DNA of 64,000 nucleotides, taken from positions 434,001 through 498,000 of the forward strand of contig NZ_BMHP01000003.1 in NCBI RefSeq assembly GCF_014641075.1, given 5' to 3'. The notes beneath the pieces are model-generated. The model did no database searches and was not told the DNA's origin. It saw nothing but the letters and a program-made list of their open reading frames with translations. The DNA comes from Paenibacillus nasutitermitis (lineage in GTDB: Bacteria; Bacillota; Bacilli; Paenibacillales; Paenibacillaceae). Below, one piece after another: positions 8,741 through 18,401 of the stretch (position 1 is the stretch's first letter; each line of letters opens with the position of its first letter). The translations under genes were made by a program, and so were the position numbers.

Positions 8741-9844
8741 TTATGATTTTTGCTGACGTTTGAGATATCCCTCTTTAGTACTTGTTACAAAACTCTCAAA
8801 TTCGGTAATATCGGCTGCACCATCAAGCACCCCGATCTCTAGCACGAAATCCAGCGTATCTAACGGAGCGATGACCTTCATTGTGCCGTTGGACTTCTCT
8901 TCAACCCTACCGTTAACGAAGCAGGTTGCAGGCATAATACCCATAGCGTAATCTGAGGATCGCATGGATTTCCATTGGACGAGATGTGGTAACCGATTAG
9001 CATCATATTTAATATACACACCGATTCCGAGCTTATCATTGATGACGGCAGCGCCCGTTATACCAGCACTATTACTGGCGAGACGGTGCTTGAACACTTG
9101 CTCACCATACCCATCAATAGGTCCGACCACCTCTGCATAACGCTCCACTTCGGCCTCAGACTCTTCATCCTTGCCCCTTGCTTCCAGACTTGGCATCAAC
9201 ACACGGGCACCCTCATCCAGCACAGGATATCCGATATTCACATGATAGAGCAGCATCAATTCTTGGGCTTCGAAGCCTTGATTCTCCACGCTGTCCCGCA
9301 CTTCGATTGACTTGTCACCTATCCTCGCGGAGATGGTCCTCTTAAGAACTAAATTATCATTAAAAATAGCCGCTTCACGCATTTCTCCTGACAATTTCAA
9401 GACATAATCGTCACCCTCCCACTCCGCTTGAGCTGAGACGTTATCCGCAGGTGTCGTTTTCATCCGCCCATGAAATATTTGATCAAATCCATTGTCAACA
9501 CAAGCGTCTCCAACGTTTAATAATCCGCAAGTATACAGTAGCCCACCAGAGATCGAGCGCATGAATTCGGTTCCATTCCTATCGACAAGCGCCGGGGAAA
9601 CCATTCCGGATTTAGGATAGTAATTCAGGTTCATCCCTTTGTACTTCATGCTAATGATGTCTAATCCCTTACTCTCCAATACCGTAAAGTCAAGCCCCGT
9701 ACCATTGGAAACTTCATATGCCTTTATCCCGTCCGATTTGCTGCCACTATACGTAAAGGGACGAACATAGCTCAATTGGGCCATGCTGCCTGCTTTTCTA
9801 AGTATATTTCTTCGATCCAACTTCTCCCCGAAAAGCTCAGCCAT
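8741..9844 (-). CDS. DUF4432 / aldose 1-epimerase-like protein
   Basis: Protein of 367 residues with the galactose-mutarotase fold of the DUF4432 family. Typical stretches are TGLDFTVLESKGLDI, GGLLYTCGLLNVG, a FHGRM motif and LMLLYHVNIGYPVL, where His residues of the sugar-binding face are expected. No signal peptide, so cytoplasmic. It is the last gene of a dioxygenase-alpha-galactosidase-DUF4432 operon, 48 bases after the galactosidase, suggesting it handles the anomeric form of the released sugar. Enzymatic activity of this family is poorly defined. Confidence 0.85.
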   Translation of the reverse strand: MAELFGEKLDRRNILRKAGSMAQLSYVRPFTYSGSKSDGIKAYEVSNGTGLDFTVLESKGLDIISMKYKGMNLNYYPKSGMVSPALVDRNGTEFMRSISGGLLYTCGLLNVGDACVDNGFDQIFHGRMKTTPADNVSAQAEWEGDDYVLKLSGEMREAAIFNDNLVLKRTISARIGDKSIEVRDSVENQGFEAQELMLLYHVNIGYPVLDEGARVLMPSLEARGKDEESEAEVERYAEVVGPIDGYGEQVFKHRLASNSAGITGAAVINDKLGIGVYIKYDANRLPHLVQWKSMRSSDYAMGIMPATCFVNGRVEEKSNGTMKVIAPLDTLDFVLEIGVLDGAADITEFESFVTSTKEGYLKRQQKS

Positions 9845-9892
9845 TCTTATTCACACCTCCCGCGAGCCAAATGATCCCCGGGCCCGTCACAA

Positions 9893-12037
9893 TTAGAGTG
9901 CCTCGACCAATATGAGTTCACTAGTCAACGCATTACCCAACCTGATTGTCAATCCGCCCATCTTAAGCTTATGACCTTCCACCTCAAAGGTTTCCCCGCT
10001 ATTATCCAGTGTAACTACATATCGCTTAGACGCACTCACGCCCTTAAAAACCACTTGAATGTCGTTAGTCTCCGGATTAGAAAGCTGGAAAATTCCCATG
10101 AGCGCTCTCTCTTTCGATTCCGATGCCAATTCCAGAATACCTGTCCCTTTCGGATCAAGCCCGTCAACTTCAGGCGTATGGTGATAAATATTAGAGGCAT
10201 TCATCATCGGCCTCACAAAGTTTTTGTGTAAATCTATCATATGTGTAATCTTCTCTAATTGAAGAGGATTCGGCATGAAAGTTGGCGGGGTCGCACTTCC
10301 GATAGTTGGCCGAACAAACAAAAGGAGTCTCGCCTGGAATTCTAAGCTTGCCGTCGTGAATCCCGCCTGGTTGGTTAGCAGCCTATCCACATGCTCCGGC
10401 GGCAGACACATTGTAAGACCGTTTGTTATTGCGAAGCTGCGTGGGGCAAGCTGATGATCGGTTCCCCAGGTATGCGCATAATAACGGGTAAATCCCAGAT
10501 CAGTTCGCCCGCCTCCGCCAGCGCACGCTTCAAAGACAACCTCGGGGAATCGGACCCTCAGTCGCATCATTATGCTATAGAATACTTCATAATAGCGCCA
10601 ATCACTATTCTCTAAATAATTGTCCTTCAGGTTAAATGAGAAAGGCGTCATCGTCCCGACATTAAAATCCAACCGGAAGAAATCCAGCTTAAATCGATCA
10701 ATTAAGGTGGCCATTTGCTGCTCAACCCATATACCAGCTTCGGATTTCGCAAGATCGACCATTCCGCCGCCACCATCAATAGCGCCTTTTATTTTACCGT
10801 CATAACCAATCGTGCACCATTCGGGATGCAATTCAAACATTTTACTGCTGGGTCCAAATCGTTCCGGTTCCATCCACAGACCGAATAACATCCCTTTTGC
10901 ATGAACATAATCCCTGATCCCTTCAATTCCCATCGGATACCGATCAAGGTCAGGCTCCCAATCACCGACCTTGGCGTACCATGTTTTCTCCTCGCCAGGC
11001 GCACTAAACCATGCAGCATCGATGAAGAAAATTTCACAACCCGCTTCTGCCGAAGCATCAATAACATGCAGCACTGATTCCTGCGACATATCCACCTCTG
11101 GTCCGATTCCAGATTCGATCCACAATCCGCGCCCGCGAGCCTGGGGCAGCAAGACACTTTCCCTGACATGCTTGTGCATCGCATTGATACAATCGTCGAA
11201 GTCGCCATACATCATCCCCATGTGAACCTCAGCCGAGTTCACATGTTCGCCTGGTTCAAGTATTCTAATCGGAGAGGGCGCATCATGCGCCGCTTTGAAG
11301 GCCAGATGCGCATCATCGGATTCGCTGTTCAGATCGAAGGTGAATCGATAACCACCCGACCAGGCAAATTGGCAAATAAAGTGGCTGCCCATCGCCTTAT
11401 CCTCCAACACGAACATCGGATGACGGTATCGATTTCTTAGGAAACGGCCACCAAAATAATACCCCGCATTGGGCAGATCATGCCATGCAAAGATCGCCTC
11501 CCGCATATGCTCCGTATATTCCATATATCCGAGCCGGTACAGCTTCTTCTGGTCCTTCACATGATTTCTCCATCTTTTCACCGTTTGCAATCCTCCGCCG
11601 AGAGGAACCACCAGGCCAAGTGCGGCTGGTTGGTTATGCAAATTGACAATTTCAATCCATCTTGTGAGGATTGGACTTCCATCCAGCAATGTATGGATCT
11701 TAACGGTTACTGGTCGAATCGTATGCTTAAGCGTAATGATCACATGAAGCCCTTTGGACTCTTTATTAGACTCATAGTGCTCCAATTCCCAATGAGAACC
11801 CAGTGATTGCCCGTCGATCTCCACCATAAAAGCCTGCGGCTCGGCAAATTTCTTGATATCCAGCACTTCCGGACGAGGGATGTTATTCGTAACTCCGCTG
11901 TATCCCGCACCATTCCACCCGAGAGATGCATAAATACCATCCACTAAGCCTTCTTCATACACCATCAGTCCACTCCGATAAGTGACGATAAAAAATGGCT
12001 CATTGCCAACATGTACATCAACAAATACCTTTTCCAC
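9893..12037 (-). CDS. Alpha-galactosidase, glycoside hydrolase family 36 type
   Basis: Retaining glycosidase of 714 residues without signal peptide, hence cytoplasmic. An N-terminal beta-sandwich (about 1-290) precedes a TIM barrel (about 300-620) and a C-terminal beta domain. Barrel motifs include GLWMEPE, VDLAKSEA, the nucleophile Asp457 in RLDFN, and CAGGGGRTDLG with the acid/base Asp. The start is a GTG at 12037 because AAGGAGGT lies six bases upstream; the longer ATG frame at 12064 would place this ribosome site inside the gene. It likely acts on imported alpha-galactosides, though related GH36 enzymes have other specificities, and no importer belongs to this operon. Confidence 0.88.
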   Translation of the reverse strand: MEKVFVDVHVGNEPFFIVTYRSGLMVYEEGLVDGIYASLGWNGAGYSGVTNNIPRPEVLDIKKFAEPQAFMVEIDGQSLGSHWELEHYESNKESKGLHVIITLKHTIRPVTVKIHTLLDGSPILTRWIEIVNLHNQPAALGLVVPLGGGLQTVKRWRNHVKDQKKLYRLGYMEYTEHMREAIFAWHDLPNAGYYFGGRFLRNRYRHPMFVLEDKAMGSHFICQFAWSGGYRFTFDLNSESDDAHLAFKAAHDAPSPIRILEPGEHVNSAEVHMGMMYGDFDDCINAMHKHVRESVLLPQARGRGLWIESGIGPEVDMSQESVLHVIDASAEAGCEIFFIDAAWFSAPGEEKTWYAKVGDWEPDLDRYPMGIEGIRDYVHAKGMLFGLWMEPERFGPSSKMFELHPEWCTIGYDGKIKGAIDGGGGMVDLAKSEAGIWVEQQMATLIDRFKLDFFRLDFNVGTMTPFSFNLKDNYLENSDWRYYEVFYSIMMRLRVRFPEVVFEACAGGGGRTDLGFTRYYAHTWGTDHQLAPRSFAITNGLTMCLPPEHVDRLLTNQAGFTTASLEFQARLLLFVRPTIGSATPPTFMPNPLQLEKITHMIDLHKNFVRPMMNASNIYHHTPEVDGLDPKGTGILELASESKERALMGIFQLSNPETNDIQVVFKGVSASKRYVVTLDNSGETFEVEGHKLKMGGLTIRLGNALTSELILVEAL

Positions 12038-12119
12038 CCTGTTACCTCCTTGAAGTCCGTTCATCTTCTAGATTCGATTTACTAGACAATGCCATTCAAG
12101 ACCATAACCGAGCGACTTT

Positions 12120-13079
12120 TTAATCGACGGATATATAAATTTTTTCTTTAAGATGTTTTGTTTGCTTATCCCAATCCATTAAACCCAGCATCGTTACGAG
12201 ATGCTTCATTCGCTCAGAGTCGGCTGTTTCACGCATTTGAATACCGTAATATTCCGTGATGTGAGATGAAACATGATTGACAATCATGCTCCGTAATTCA
12301 TCGAGCTTGTCCTCCGGATATTGGCGGCATAGATTCATTGTGAACATCCTGCGAAGGGTACTGCCATTCCAGGCGGAATGAAAAGTCCGATGGTCGAAGA
12401 TAAGCACATCTCCTGGAATGACATCCAGCACCTGTGCCGGCACTTCCGAGCCATGAATGCCTAAGTATTGCTCACTGTTCATGACTGTGCGTTTAATATC
12501 CTTGGCGTATTGCTCCCCCATACGGTGGCTGCCAGGAATTACACGCAGAGCACCATTCGTGCCATCCAACGGATCGAGGTAGAAGGCTACTTTAATATGC
12601 AAATGATTCTCTTCCTGTCCATCAGGATGCCAACCCGTATCACCTGAATAATAGTTGCCGTCGCTTCCCCAGTAAATGAAATCGTCGCCAAGTAAAGATG
12701 AACATGCACCAAGGATTCGCGGATCATCCAACAGCGCAGACAATCGAGCGCTGGAATCCACACATCCGCCGACCATGGTTCGTTTACTTCCGTCATGGAT
12801 CGTTGACTTTTCTTGATAAGCTTGAAGCACGCGTTCAAACGCTTCTGTGATGTCGTCAATGTCATCCTTGAACATACCTGTCAATTTAAGAAACCCAAAG
12901 GTATTAAAAAACTCAACTTGCTGTTGTGACAGTTTAATAGGAAACTCCCCTCTCATCAAATTATTGCAAATAAAAACGGCTGCTAGAACAGCTTTATGTA
13001 CGAGGTAGACACGATTCTGATCCGATTCCATAGCAACCGCTTTCACGTTTTTGTACATAACGTGATGGAACCTTTGCAA
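12120..13079 (-). CDS. Phytanoyl-CoA dioxygenase (PhyH) family protein
   Basis: Fe(II)/2-oxoglutarate-dependent oxygenase of the PhyH family. The facial triad is visible as the HPD motif (GWHPDGQ) and a distal His in TFHSAWNGS; GSHR marks the core strand. The start is uncertain. A TTG at 13079 has an excellent GGGGAGGGG ribosome site and gives 319 residues, but the first 45 are unusual for the family; an ATG at 12956 gives a conventional N-terminus (EFPIKLSQQQVEFF) but no clear ribosome site. It is the first gene of the alpha-galactosidase operon. The substrate is unknown; a sugar- or glycoside-linked one is an inference. Confidence 0.8.
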   Translation of the reverse strand: MQRFHHVMYKNVKAVAMESDQNRVYLVHKAVLAAVFICNNLMRGEFPIKLSQQQVEFFNTFGFLKLTGMFKDDIDDITEAFERVLQAYQEKSTIHDGSKRTMVGGCVDSSARLSALLDDPRILGACSSLLGDDFIYWGSDGNYYSGDTGWHPDGQEENHLHIKVAFYLDPLDGTNGALRVIPGSHRMGEQYAKDIKRTVMNSEQYLGIHGSEVPAQVLDVIPGDVLIFDHRTFHSAWNGSTLRRMFTMNLCRQYPEDKLDELRSMIVNHVSSHITEYYGIQMRETADSERMKHLVTMLGLMDWDKQTKHLKEKIYISVD

Positions 13080-13165
13080 GATCCCCTCCCCTCTCTTATC
13101 AGTCAACCATTCCTAAATTAACTTCCTTAAGCGTTCACTTACTTTTTCACTTTATAACTCCTTTT

Positions 13166-13196
13166 ATTATATTATACCAAACATATATTATTTCAA
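13166..13196 (-). promoter_or_regulatory. Probable promoter of the dioxygenase-galactosidase operon
   Basis: On the minus strand TTGAAA (13191-13196) stands before two overlapping TATAAT elements (13171-13176 and 13166-13171), with spacers of 14 or 19 bases. The region 13107-13265 is AT-rich and otherwise empty. An AAAGGAG site followed by GTG AAA AAG TAA, a three-codon mini-ORF, lies in the leader and may be fortuitous. Confidence 0.45.
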
Positions 13197-13271
13197 CTAT
13201 AATCATAAATTGTGTACAAATAAATTAATTGTATCCCGTCTGACTTTGCATGCGGATATTTTAAACAAAGC

Positions 13272-13314
13272 AAAAAAACCTTGATAGACCATGGTATCCG
13301 GTCATCAAGGTTTT
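13272..13314 (-). terminator. Rho-independent terminator of the dehydrogenase operon
   Basis: On the minus strand AAAACCTTGATGACC pairs with GGTCTATCAAGGTTTT (one bulge), directly followed by TTTTTTT. It lies nine bases after the dehydrogenase stop and ends the long importer-FAD-dehydrogenase operon. Confidence 0.85.
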
Positions 13315-13322
13315 CGAGTATG

Positions 13323-14378
13323 CTAGTCCGATTTCGGATAGATCATAATTTTTATCGCTTTATCCTTCTGCGTTCTGGAAAGCTGCAAAGCCTCGTTAAT
13401 ATCCAGCAGGTCGAACTGATGCGTAATGACCTTGCTAATATCGAGCCCGCTCTTGGCATAGGCCTGTATGGCTGCCGCATAGGTGTTGGCGTATCGAAAG
13501 ACGCCGTATATATTTAATTCGGAATCAATAATTTTTTCTACGTTAAGCGGAACTTCATTTTCGGGAGGCAAACCGACAAATACGATTCTACCCCCTCTTT
13601 TCACCACATTCACCGTGCTTGAGATGGAGCTCCGATTACCTGAGGATTCGATCACGACGTCGATTCCGTTGTTATCCGTGAGCTTCGCAATCTCCTCGGC
13701 GATCGAATCTTCGAGCGGATTAAAGACCGCGGTTGCCCCCATCTTCAGGGCAAACTCCCGGCGAAACGCCACAACGTCGCTGGCGTATATCTCTCGTACG
13801 CCGAACAGCTTGGCAGCTTGGATTGCTAACAGGCCGATTGGACCAAGACCTGTGATGAACACCTTATCGCTAGGCTTAACATTTGCACGATTCATGGCAT
13901 GATAGCCAACCGACAAGGGTTCCAATAAGGCTCCTTCCTCGAAGCTCATCGTATCTGGCAGCTTAAACAGGACATCGCTACGCATGACAATATAGTCGGC
14001 CCAAGCTCCGTTATCGGGCGGGGTGGCCAGAAAGAAGACATCCGGACACAGGTTATATCTTCCCCCCTTACAATAGTCGCATTGCCCGCAAGGCACTCCG
14101 GGTTCAACCGCCACCCTGTCCCCTACTTTTACGTTGGTGACTTTGGTCCCTACTGCGGCGACCGTTCCCGCTACCTCGTGTCCAAGAATCAGCGGTTCTT
14201 CCACCACATATCTTCCGATTCGACCATGTTCATAATAATGGATATCCGATCCACAAATGCCAATGCACTGTACTTTAATTAATACTTCAGTCGGTCCCGG
14301 AACGGGGCGTGCGATTTGCCCGACTTCGATGCGTAATTTTTCCTTCATGATCGCCGCATTCATCTTAACGTTCCCCAT
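13323..14378 (-). CDS. Zinc-dependent alcohol dehydrogenase, sorbitol/xylitol dehydrogenase type
   Basis: Medium-chain dehydrogenase of about 351 residues. Catalytic zinc ligands appear in GICGSD and LGHEVAG; the structural zinc site is CGQCDYCKGGRYNLC; the Rossmann motif is GLGPIGLLA, with an Asp (YASDV) favouring NAD. It would oxidise a polyol to the ketose. Two starts are plausible: ATG at 14378 (GGGAAG upstream) and ATG at 14363 (GGGGAA upstream). It is the last gene of the operon behind a FAD oxidoreductase and an importer. The divergent epimerase and kinase genes could process the ketose it makes. Confidence 0.9.
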   Translation of the reverse strand: MGNVKMNAAIMKEKLRIEVGQIARPVPGPTEVLIKVQCIGICGSDIHYYEHGRIGRYVVEEPLILGHEVAGTVAAVGTKVTNVKVGDRVAVEPGVPCGQCDYCKGGRYNLCPDVFFLATPPDNGAWADYIVMRSDVLFKLPDTMSFEEGALLEPLSVGYHAMNRANVKPSDKVFITGLGPIGLLAIQAAKLFGVREIYASDVVAFRREFALKMGATAVFNPLEDSIAEEIAKLTDNNGIDVVIESSGNRSSISSTVNVVKRGGRIVFVGLPPENEVPLNVEKIIDSELNIYGVFRYANTYAAAIQAYAKSGLDISKVITHQFDLLDINEALQLSRTQKDKAIKIMIYPKSD

Positions 14379-14400
14379 GATCTGCTTCCCAGCCTCTCTG

Positions 14401-16641
14401 CTAACGAATTTGAATTCCCGCGATTTCGAATTGCGAATGACCATTCGTCTCCGTACAGACGATTCGCATTTCCTGCATCGTAAGCGATTCTTCGAAATGA
14501 TGGACTTGCTTCCGTTGCCGGTTGTTGTCCACCTCTGCGACCATAACCCACTCCTCGTTGCAATGGATTTCGATCTTGTAACTCTTGACAAGCTCCGGGA
14601 TGACCTCGAAAGGCGTACGATGATGATGGAGATTGATTAAATCCTCATTCACGTCGTCGTTGAAAGTAAGATGCACTTCATTCACTGCAACCGGATCATC
14701 CCACTTTAAGTGCAACCACTCTGGCTGACCGGAAGCTTCGGCAGACCACATATGGGGACCGCCGTAAGGCCTCATATAACCATCGACCGCTTTAGATGGG
14801 TGATAGACTTCGGTTAGCTCATGCCGCCTCATGCAGAATGGCTTCCTTACCGTTCGTCTCATGCTCCATTGAACCACAAGCTGATTCGGATCAAGGCCTT
14901 CCAATCCTCTGGCCGCGTTCAATGCTTTTTCCCTCACGAAGGAGAGCACACCGCTCCAAGGCTTATGCGATAAATGAAGTTGTACGTTACTATTTTCTCT
15001 AACGATAATAAATGCGTTCTCGGCTTGTGCCGGATTCCACGGCAAATGGAATGAAACCCACTGCATTTTGCCTGCTTGAACGTGGACGGCATCCTTAACC
15101 TGCAGCGCTACGGGAATGTAATTTTCCGGTCTGCCTGTACGCCAAAGCTCGACCTCTACGGTCGTCGCTTCCGCGACATCCATTAGGATCTCAATGTTAG
15201 CGATGTCTGGATCGACTGGCAGCAGAATACCCGCATCTGCGACCAGTGGATGCTTCTCATCCGAGGAATCAATATTGATTGTCGCAGTATAGCTGGATGC
15301 GGAAATCTTCGCTTGTCGTGCCAATTCCTTTTCGTCCTCATGCCTGATGCCGATAATCGAAGCATCCTGCCATAATAAGGCTTGCTGTAACTCCTTGATA
15401 TGACTCTCATATAACCCACGCGGTGTTACGCCATATTCCACGCACAAAGCCGCAGCGGTCCCTGCTGCCTCGCCGATAGTAGCGCACGTACCCATTACAC
15501 GGGTTGCACCGAACGCGATATGGGTCGCGCTAATGTTCCGTCCTGCAAAGAGCAGATTGCGGACGTTGGTGGAATACAAGGAACGATATGGGATTTGGAA
15601 CGTGCCGTCGCTATGGAAGTGCATGGACAAGTGATCTACGGCGTACATCCCTTCTTTCTGATGCAAATCGATTGACCAGCCCCCGAAAGTCACGCAATCG
15701 TCGAATAGCGTTTGGACTTCGAGGTCATTTTGATTCAGGACGTAATCGCCGATAAAACGCCGGTATTCTCGTTTTCCGGGTATGCTGCCCACCCATTCCA
15801 GAGTCATTCGCTCGGCGTCGAATTTGCCCGAGTTTTTGATGTAATCCCAGATCCCGTAAATCACTGACCACAGCTCGTCCCGAATGCGTTCGTTATCGTG
15901 AAGCGTGTCGATTTCTCCTCCCCACTCTATCCACCAATAATGGCATCCGGAATCGCCACTTCTAAGCACTCTTTTGATCGGAATCGGAGTTTGGGTAATA
16001 TCCTTCGCAAAGCTTGGCGCGATATAGTTGACGGGATGATCCACTTCCTTCGTATAGAACAGTAACGTGCTGCCTAATGTAATATCATCCGCTTCTTCCG
16101 GCGCCCATTTTTCGAAGAATTCGGAATGGGCTTCCCGCCCGATCCGATATTTCGCTCCCGCCAAGAAACCGACAAGACCATCGCCCGTACAATCCAGGAA
16201 CACAGGGCTTTCGAACCTGATTTTACGCTCGGAGCCCATCATCCACCCTGTCACGGAATGGATAACCCGTTCGTCTTGCAGCCCATCGGCTTCAACCTCG
16301 TGAACGTCCGTATTTAGAAATAACTGAATGTTTTTTTCGTTTCTAACCGTCTCCAGAACGACCATATCCCATAAATACGGATTGCCGTCCGGGTTTACAT
16401 ACTGGTTTTTAAGAAACATCTCACCCATAATACCGGTCTCTCGCGCATATCGATTCACGCCATGCCCAGTGGCGCCGACCACCCAGACTCTAATCTCGCT
16501 GCTTGAATTCCCGCCTAACATGGGCCTGTTTTGCACTAAAGCTACCTGTTTTCCGTTTCTAGCGGCCGCTACGGCTGCGCACACTCCCGACAGCCCGCCT
16601 CCGATAACCGTAACATCCGACTTCACCGATTCAAATCTCAT
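14401..16641 (-). CDS. FAD-dependent oxidoreductase with C-terminal discoidin-like domain
   Basis: Large flavoprotein of 746 residues. The N-terminus has the FAD dinucleotide motif VIGGGLSGVCAAVAAARNG and the PF12831-type GGNSSSEIR stretch; a second flavin motif (LLFAGRNISATHIAFGA) lies near residue 380. The last 140 residues (YHPSKAVDGYMRPYGG, then WLHLKWDDPVAVNEV) look like an F5/8-type carbohydrate-binding fold. No signal peptide. The start at 16641 follows AAAGGGG. It sits between the importer permeases and the polyol dehydrogenase, so it probably oxidises an imported carbohydrate. The reaction is not established for this family. Confidence 0.85.
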   Translation of the reverse strand: MRFESVKSDVTVIGGGLSGVCAAVAAARNGKQVALVQNRPMLGGNSSSEIRVWVVGATGHGVNRYARETGIMGEMFLKNQYVNPDGNPYLWDMVVLETVRNEKNIQLFLNTDVHEVEADGLQDERVIHSVTGWMMGSERKIRFESPVFLDCTGDGLVGFLAGAKYRIGREAHSEFFEKWAPEEADDITLGSTLLFYTKEVDHPVNYIAPSFAKDITQTPIPIKRVLRSGDSGCHYWWIEWGGEIDTLHDNERIRDELWSVIYGIWDYIKNSGKFDAERMTLEWVGSIPGKREYRRFIGDYVLNQNDLEVQTLFDDCVTFGGWSIDLHQKEGMYAVDHLSMHFHSDGTFQIPYRSLYSTNVRNLLFAGRNISATHIAFGATRVMGTCATIGEAAGTAAALCVEYGVTPRGLYESHIKELQQALLWQDASIIGIRHEDEKELARQAKISASSYTATINIDSSDEKHPLVADAGILLPVDPDIANIEILMDVAEATTVEVELWRTGRPENYIPVALQVKDAVHVQAGKMQWVSFHLPWNPAQAENAFIIVRENSNVQLHLSHKPWSGVLSFVREKALNAARGLEGLDPNQLVVQWSMRRTVRKPFCMRRHELTEVYHPSKAVDGYMRPYGGPHMWSAEASGQPEWLHLKWDDPVAVNEVHLTFNDDVNEDLINLHHHRTPFEVIPELVKSYKIEIHCNEEWVMVAEVDNNRQRKQVHHFEESLTMQEMRIVCTETNGHSQFEIAGIQIR

Positions 16642-16673
16642 TTCATTTACCCCTTTCGGCAACCCGCTTTTCG

Positions 16674-17486
16674 TTATCCTTTAACTGCAGAGCTCGCCAA
16701 TCCCTCTACGATAAATTTCTGACCGATTAGAAAGACGATAATCATCGGAATCATTCCGGCCGTTGCCGCCGCCATCATTCCGTTGTAATCCACGGTGTTC
16801 TCCAGAACAAAGTTTTGCAAACCAAGTGAAACCGTGTACAGCTTCTCATCCAACAAGAAAATAAGCGCATTCTCGAAATCGTTCCAATGCCACGAGAAAT
16901 CGATAATGGCAAATGTAGCTAGTGAAGGCTTGGCCATCGGCAGCATCATGCGAAGGAAGATCCCGAAATGGCCCGCGCCATCGAGCATGGCCGATTCCGA
17001 AATATCTTTAGGCACAGCAATGAAAAATTGTCGCAGCATGAATACGCCAAGAACGGTAAATATGCCTGGCAAGATCAATGCCATATGCGTGTTATAGATC
17101 CCGATCGCGTTAAACATAATAAATTTCGGGATAAATATAATTTGATTTGGTATCATCATCGCGACGAGATAGATGACGAACATTGTGTCTCTGCCTTTGA
17201 ATTCGATTCTCGAGAATCCATAAGCGGCAACCGCAGCAAGAAAAACGGCTCCGATCGTGCTAATAAGAGATATTTTCAACGAATTCATATAATAATTTAC
17301 AAAGCTAGCATGCCCCGTCCATACATTCTCGTGATATTTGAGTGTGGGTTGATTGGATATCCAATGAAACGGATACTCAAACACTTCGAAAGGCTGCTTA
17401 AAGGATGTGCTTATCATCCAAAGAAACGGATAGATCATGACGAGTGCAAACATAAACATCATAATGGTGGAGAAAAGTTTACGCAT
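16674..17486 (-). CDS. Carbohydrate ABC transporter permease, MalG/AraQ type
   Basis: Inner-membrane permease of 270 residues with six membrane segments and the EAA loop ESAMLDGAGHFGIF followed by MLPMAKP. The C-terminus LASSAVKG is typical of the MalG branch. It lies 13 bases after the MalF-type partner and 32 bases before the FAD oxidoreductase gene. The MalG/MalF branch usually carries monosaccharides, polyols or short oligosaccharides. Confidence 0.93.
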   Translation of the reverse strand: MRKLFSTIMMFMFALVMIYPFLWMISTSFKQPFEVFEYPFHWISNQPTLKYHENVWTGHASFVNYYMNSLKISLISTIGAVFLAAVAAYGFSRIEFKGRDTMFVIYLVAMMIPNQIIFIPKFIMFNAIGIYNTHMALILPGIFTVLGVFMLRQFFIAVPKDISESAMLDGAGHFGIFLRMMLPMAKPSLATFAIIDFSWHWNDFENALIFLLDEKLYTVSLGLQNFVLENTVDYNGMMAAATAGMIPMIIVFLIGQKFIVEGLASSAVKG

Positions 17487-17499
17487 ATGCTCTATCCCT

Positions 17500-18384
17500 T
17501 CATGAATAGTGAACCCATTTTTTCTGTGCGATCCATTGTATAGCTGTAATTGCGATTATAATAAACAGAAGGAATACCGATATTGCGGACGCATACCCCA
17601 TATCGTAATATCGGAAGGCCGTTTTATAGATAAATAAGGAAAGCACGGTCGTGCTGTTTCCCGGGCCGCCGTCCGTAATCGCTTGGAAGATTCCCATTTG
17701 CTTGATCGATACGATAAATCCCGTCATAAGCAGGAACAGCGTTGTCGGACTGACCAAGGGCCAGATTACGAATCGAATCGTATGCAGCTTGCGGGCGCCA
17801 TCGATCCTGGAAGCTTCAAGCAGCTCGTTGGATACTTCCTGTAAAGCCGCTAAATAGACGATAATGTTGTACCCAAGCAGATACCATATCCAAATAATGT
17901 CGAATACGAAAATGGCCGAAGAAGTCGAGGAGAGCCAGCCGGGCGGATGATCGATTCCAATACTCATTAATAACGTATTGATAGGTCCGTCTTCGGGCTG
18001 AAAGATTAACATCCATACAAAAGCAATCGCAACTCCCGTTGTAATGTACGGAAGAAAGAACATGGTACGAAGCGCGTTTTTGAGAAATACACTTTTGTTC
18101 AAGACAAGCGCCGTCATAAATCCAAGACCTACGGATATTGGAACGGATCCTAGGAAGATCAACGTATTTTTTAATGAAGTATAGAAGACTTCGTCTTGAA
18201 ACAATCGCGTAAAATTATTCAGACCGACAAAATCGGCTTTAAGCTGCGGAAACTCCCAATTCGTAAAAGCTAAAAAGATAGAAAACAAAGCGGGAATAAT
18301 GATAAAGAGAGAAACACCAATCATATTAGGAGCAATGAACAAATACCCTGTCAGTTGTTGTCTTCTCATCCAGTTTAACTTCAT
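17500..18384 (-). CDS. Sugar ABC transporter permease, MalF/AraP type
   Basis: Inner-membrane permease of 294 residues. Six membrane segments and the EAA loop EASRIDGARKLHTI followed by WPLVSP are visible. It forms the heterodimer with the next gene product. A stem-loop separates it from the upstream binding-protein gene, which should lower its expression relative to that gene. Confidence 0.93.
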   Translation of the reverse strand: MKLNWMRRQQLTGYLFIAPNMIGVSLFIIIPALFSIFLAFTNWEFPQLKADFVGLNNFTRLFQDEVFYTSLKNTLIFLGSVPISVGLGFMTALVLNKSVFLKNALRTMFFLPYITTGVAIAFVWMLIFQPEDGPINTLLMSIGIDHPPGWLSSTSSAIFVFDIIWIWYLLGYNIIVYLAALQEVSNELLEASRIDGARKLHTIRFVIWPLVSPTTLFLLMTGFIVSIKQMGIFQAITDGGPGNSTTVLSLFIYKTAFRYYDMGYASAISVFLLFIIIAITAIQWIAQKKWVHYS

Positions 18385-18401
18385 CTACAGCCTCTCCTAA
18401 T

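Noticed and set aside
13107..13150. Three-codon mini-ORF (GTG AAA AAG TAA) behind an AAAGGAG site
   Set aside because: Not in frame with the dioxygenase and too short to support as a leader peptide.
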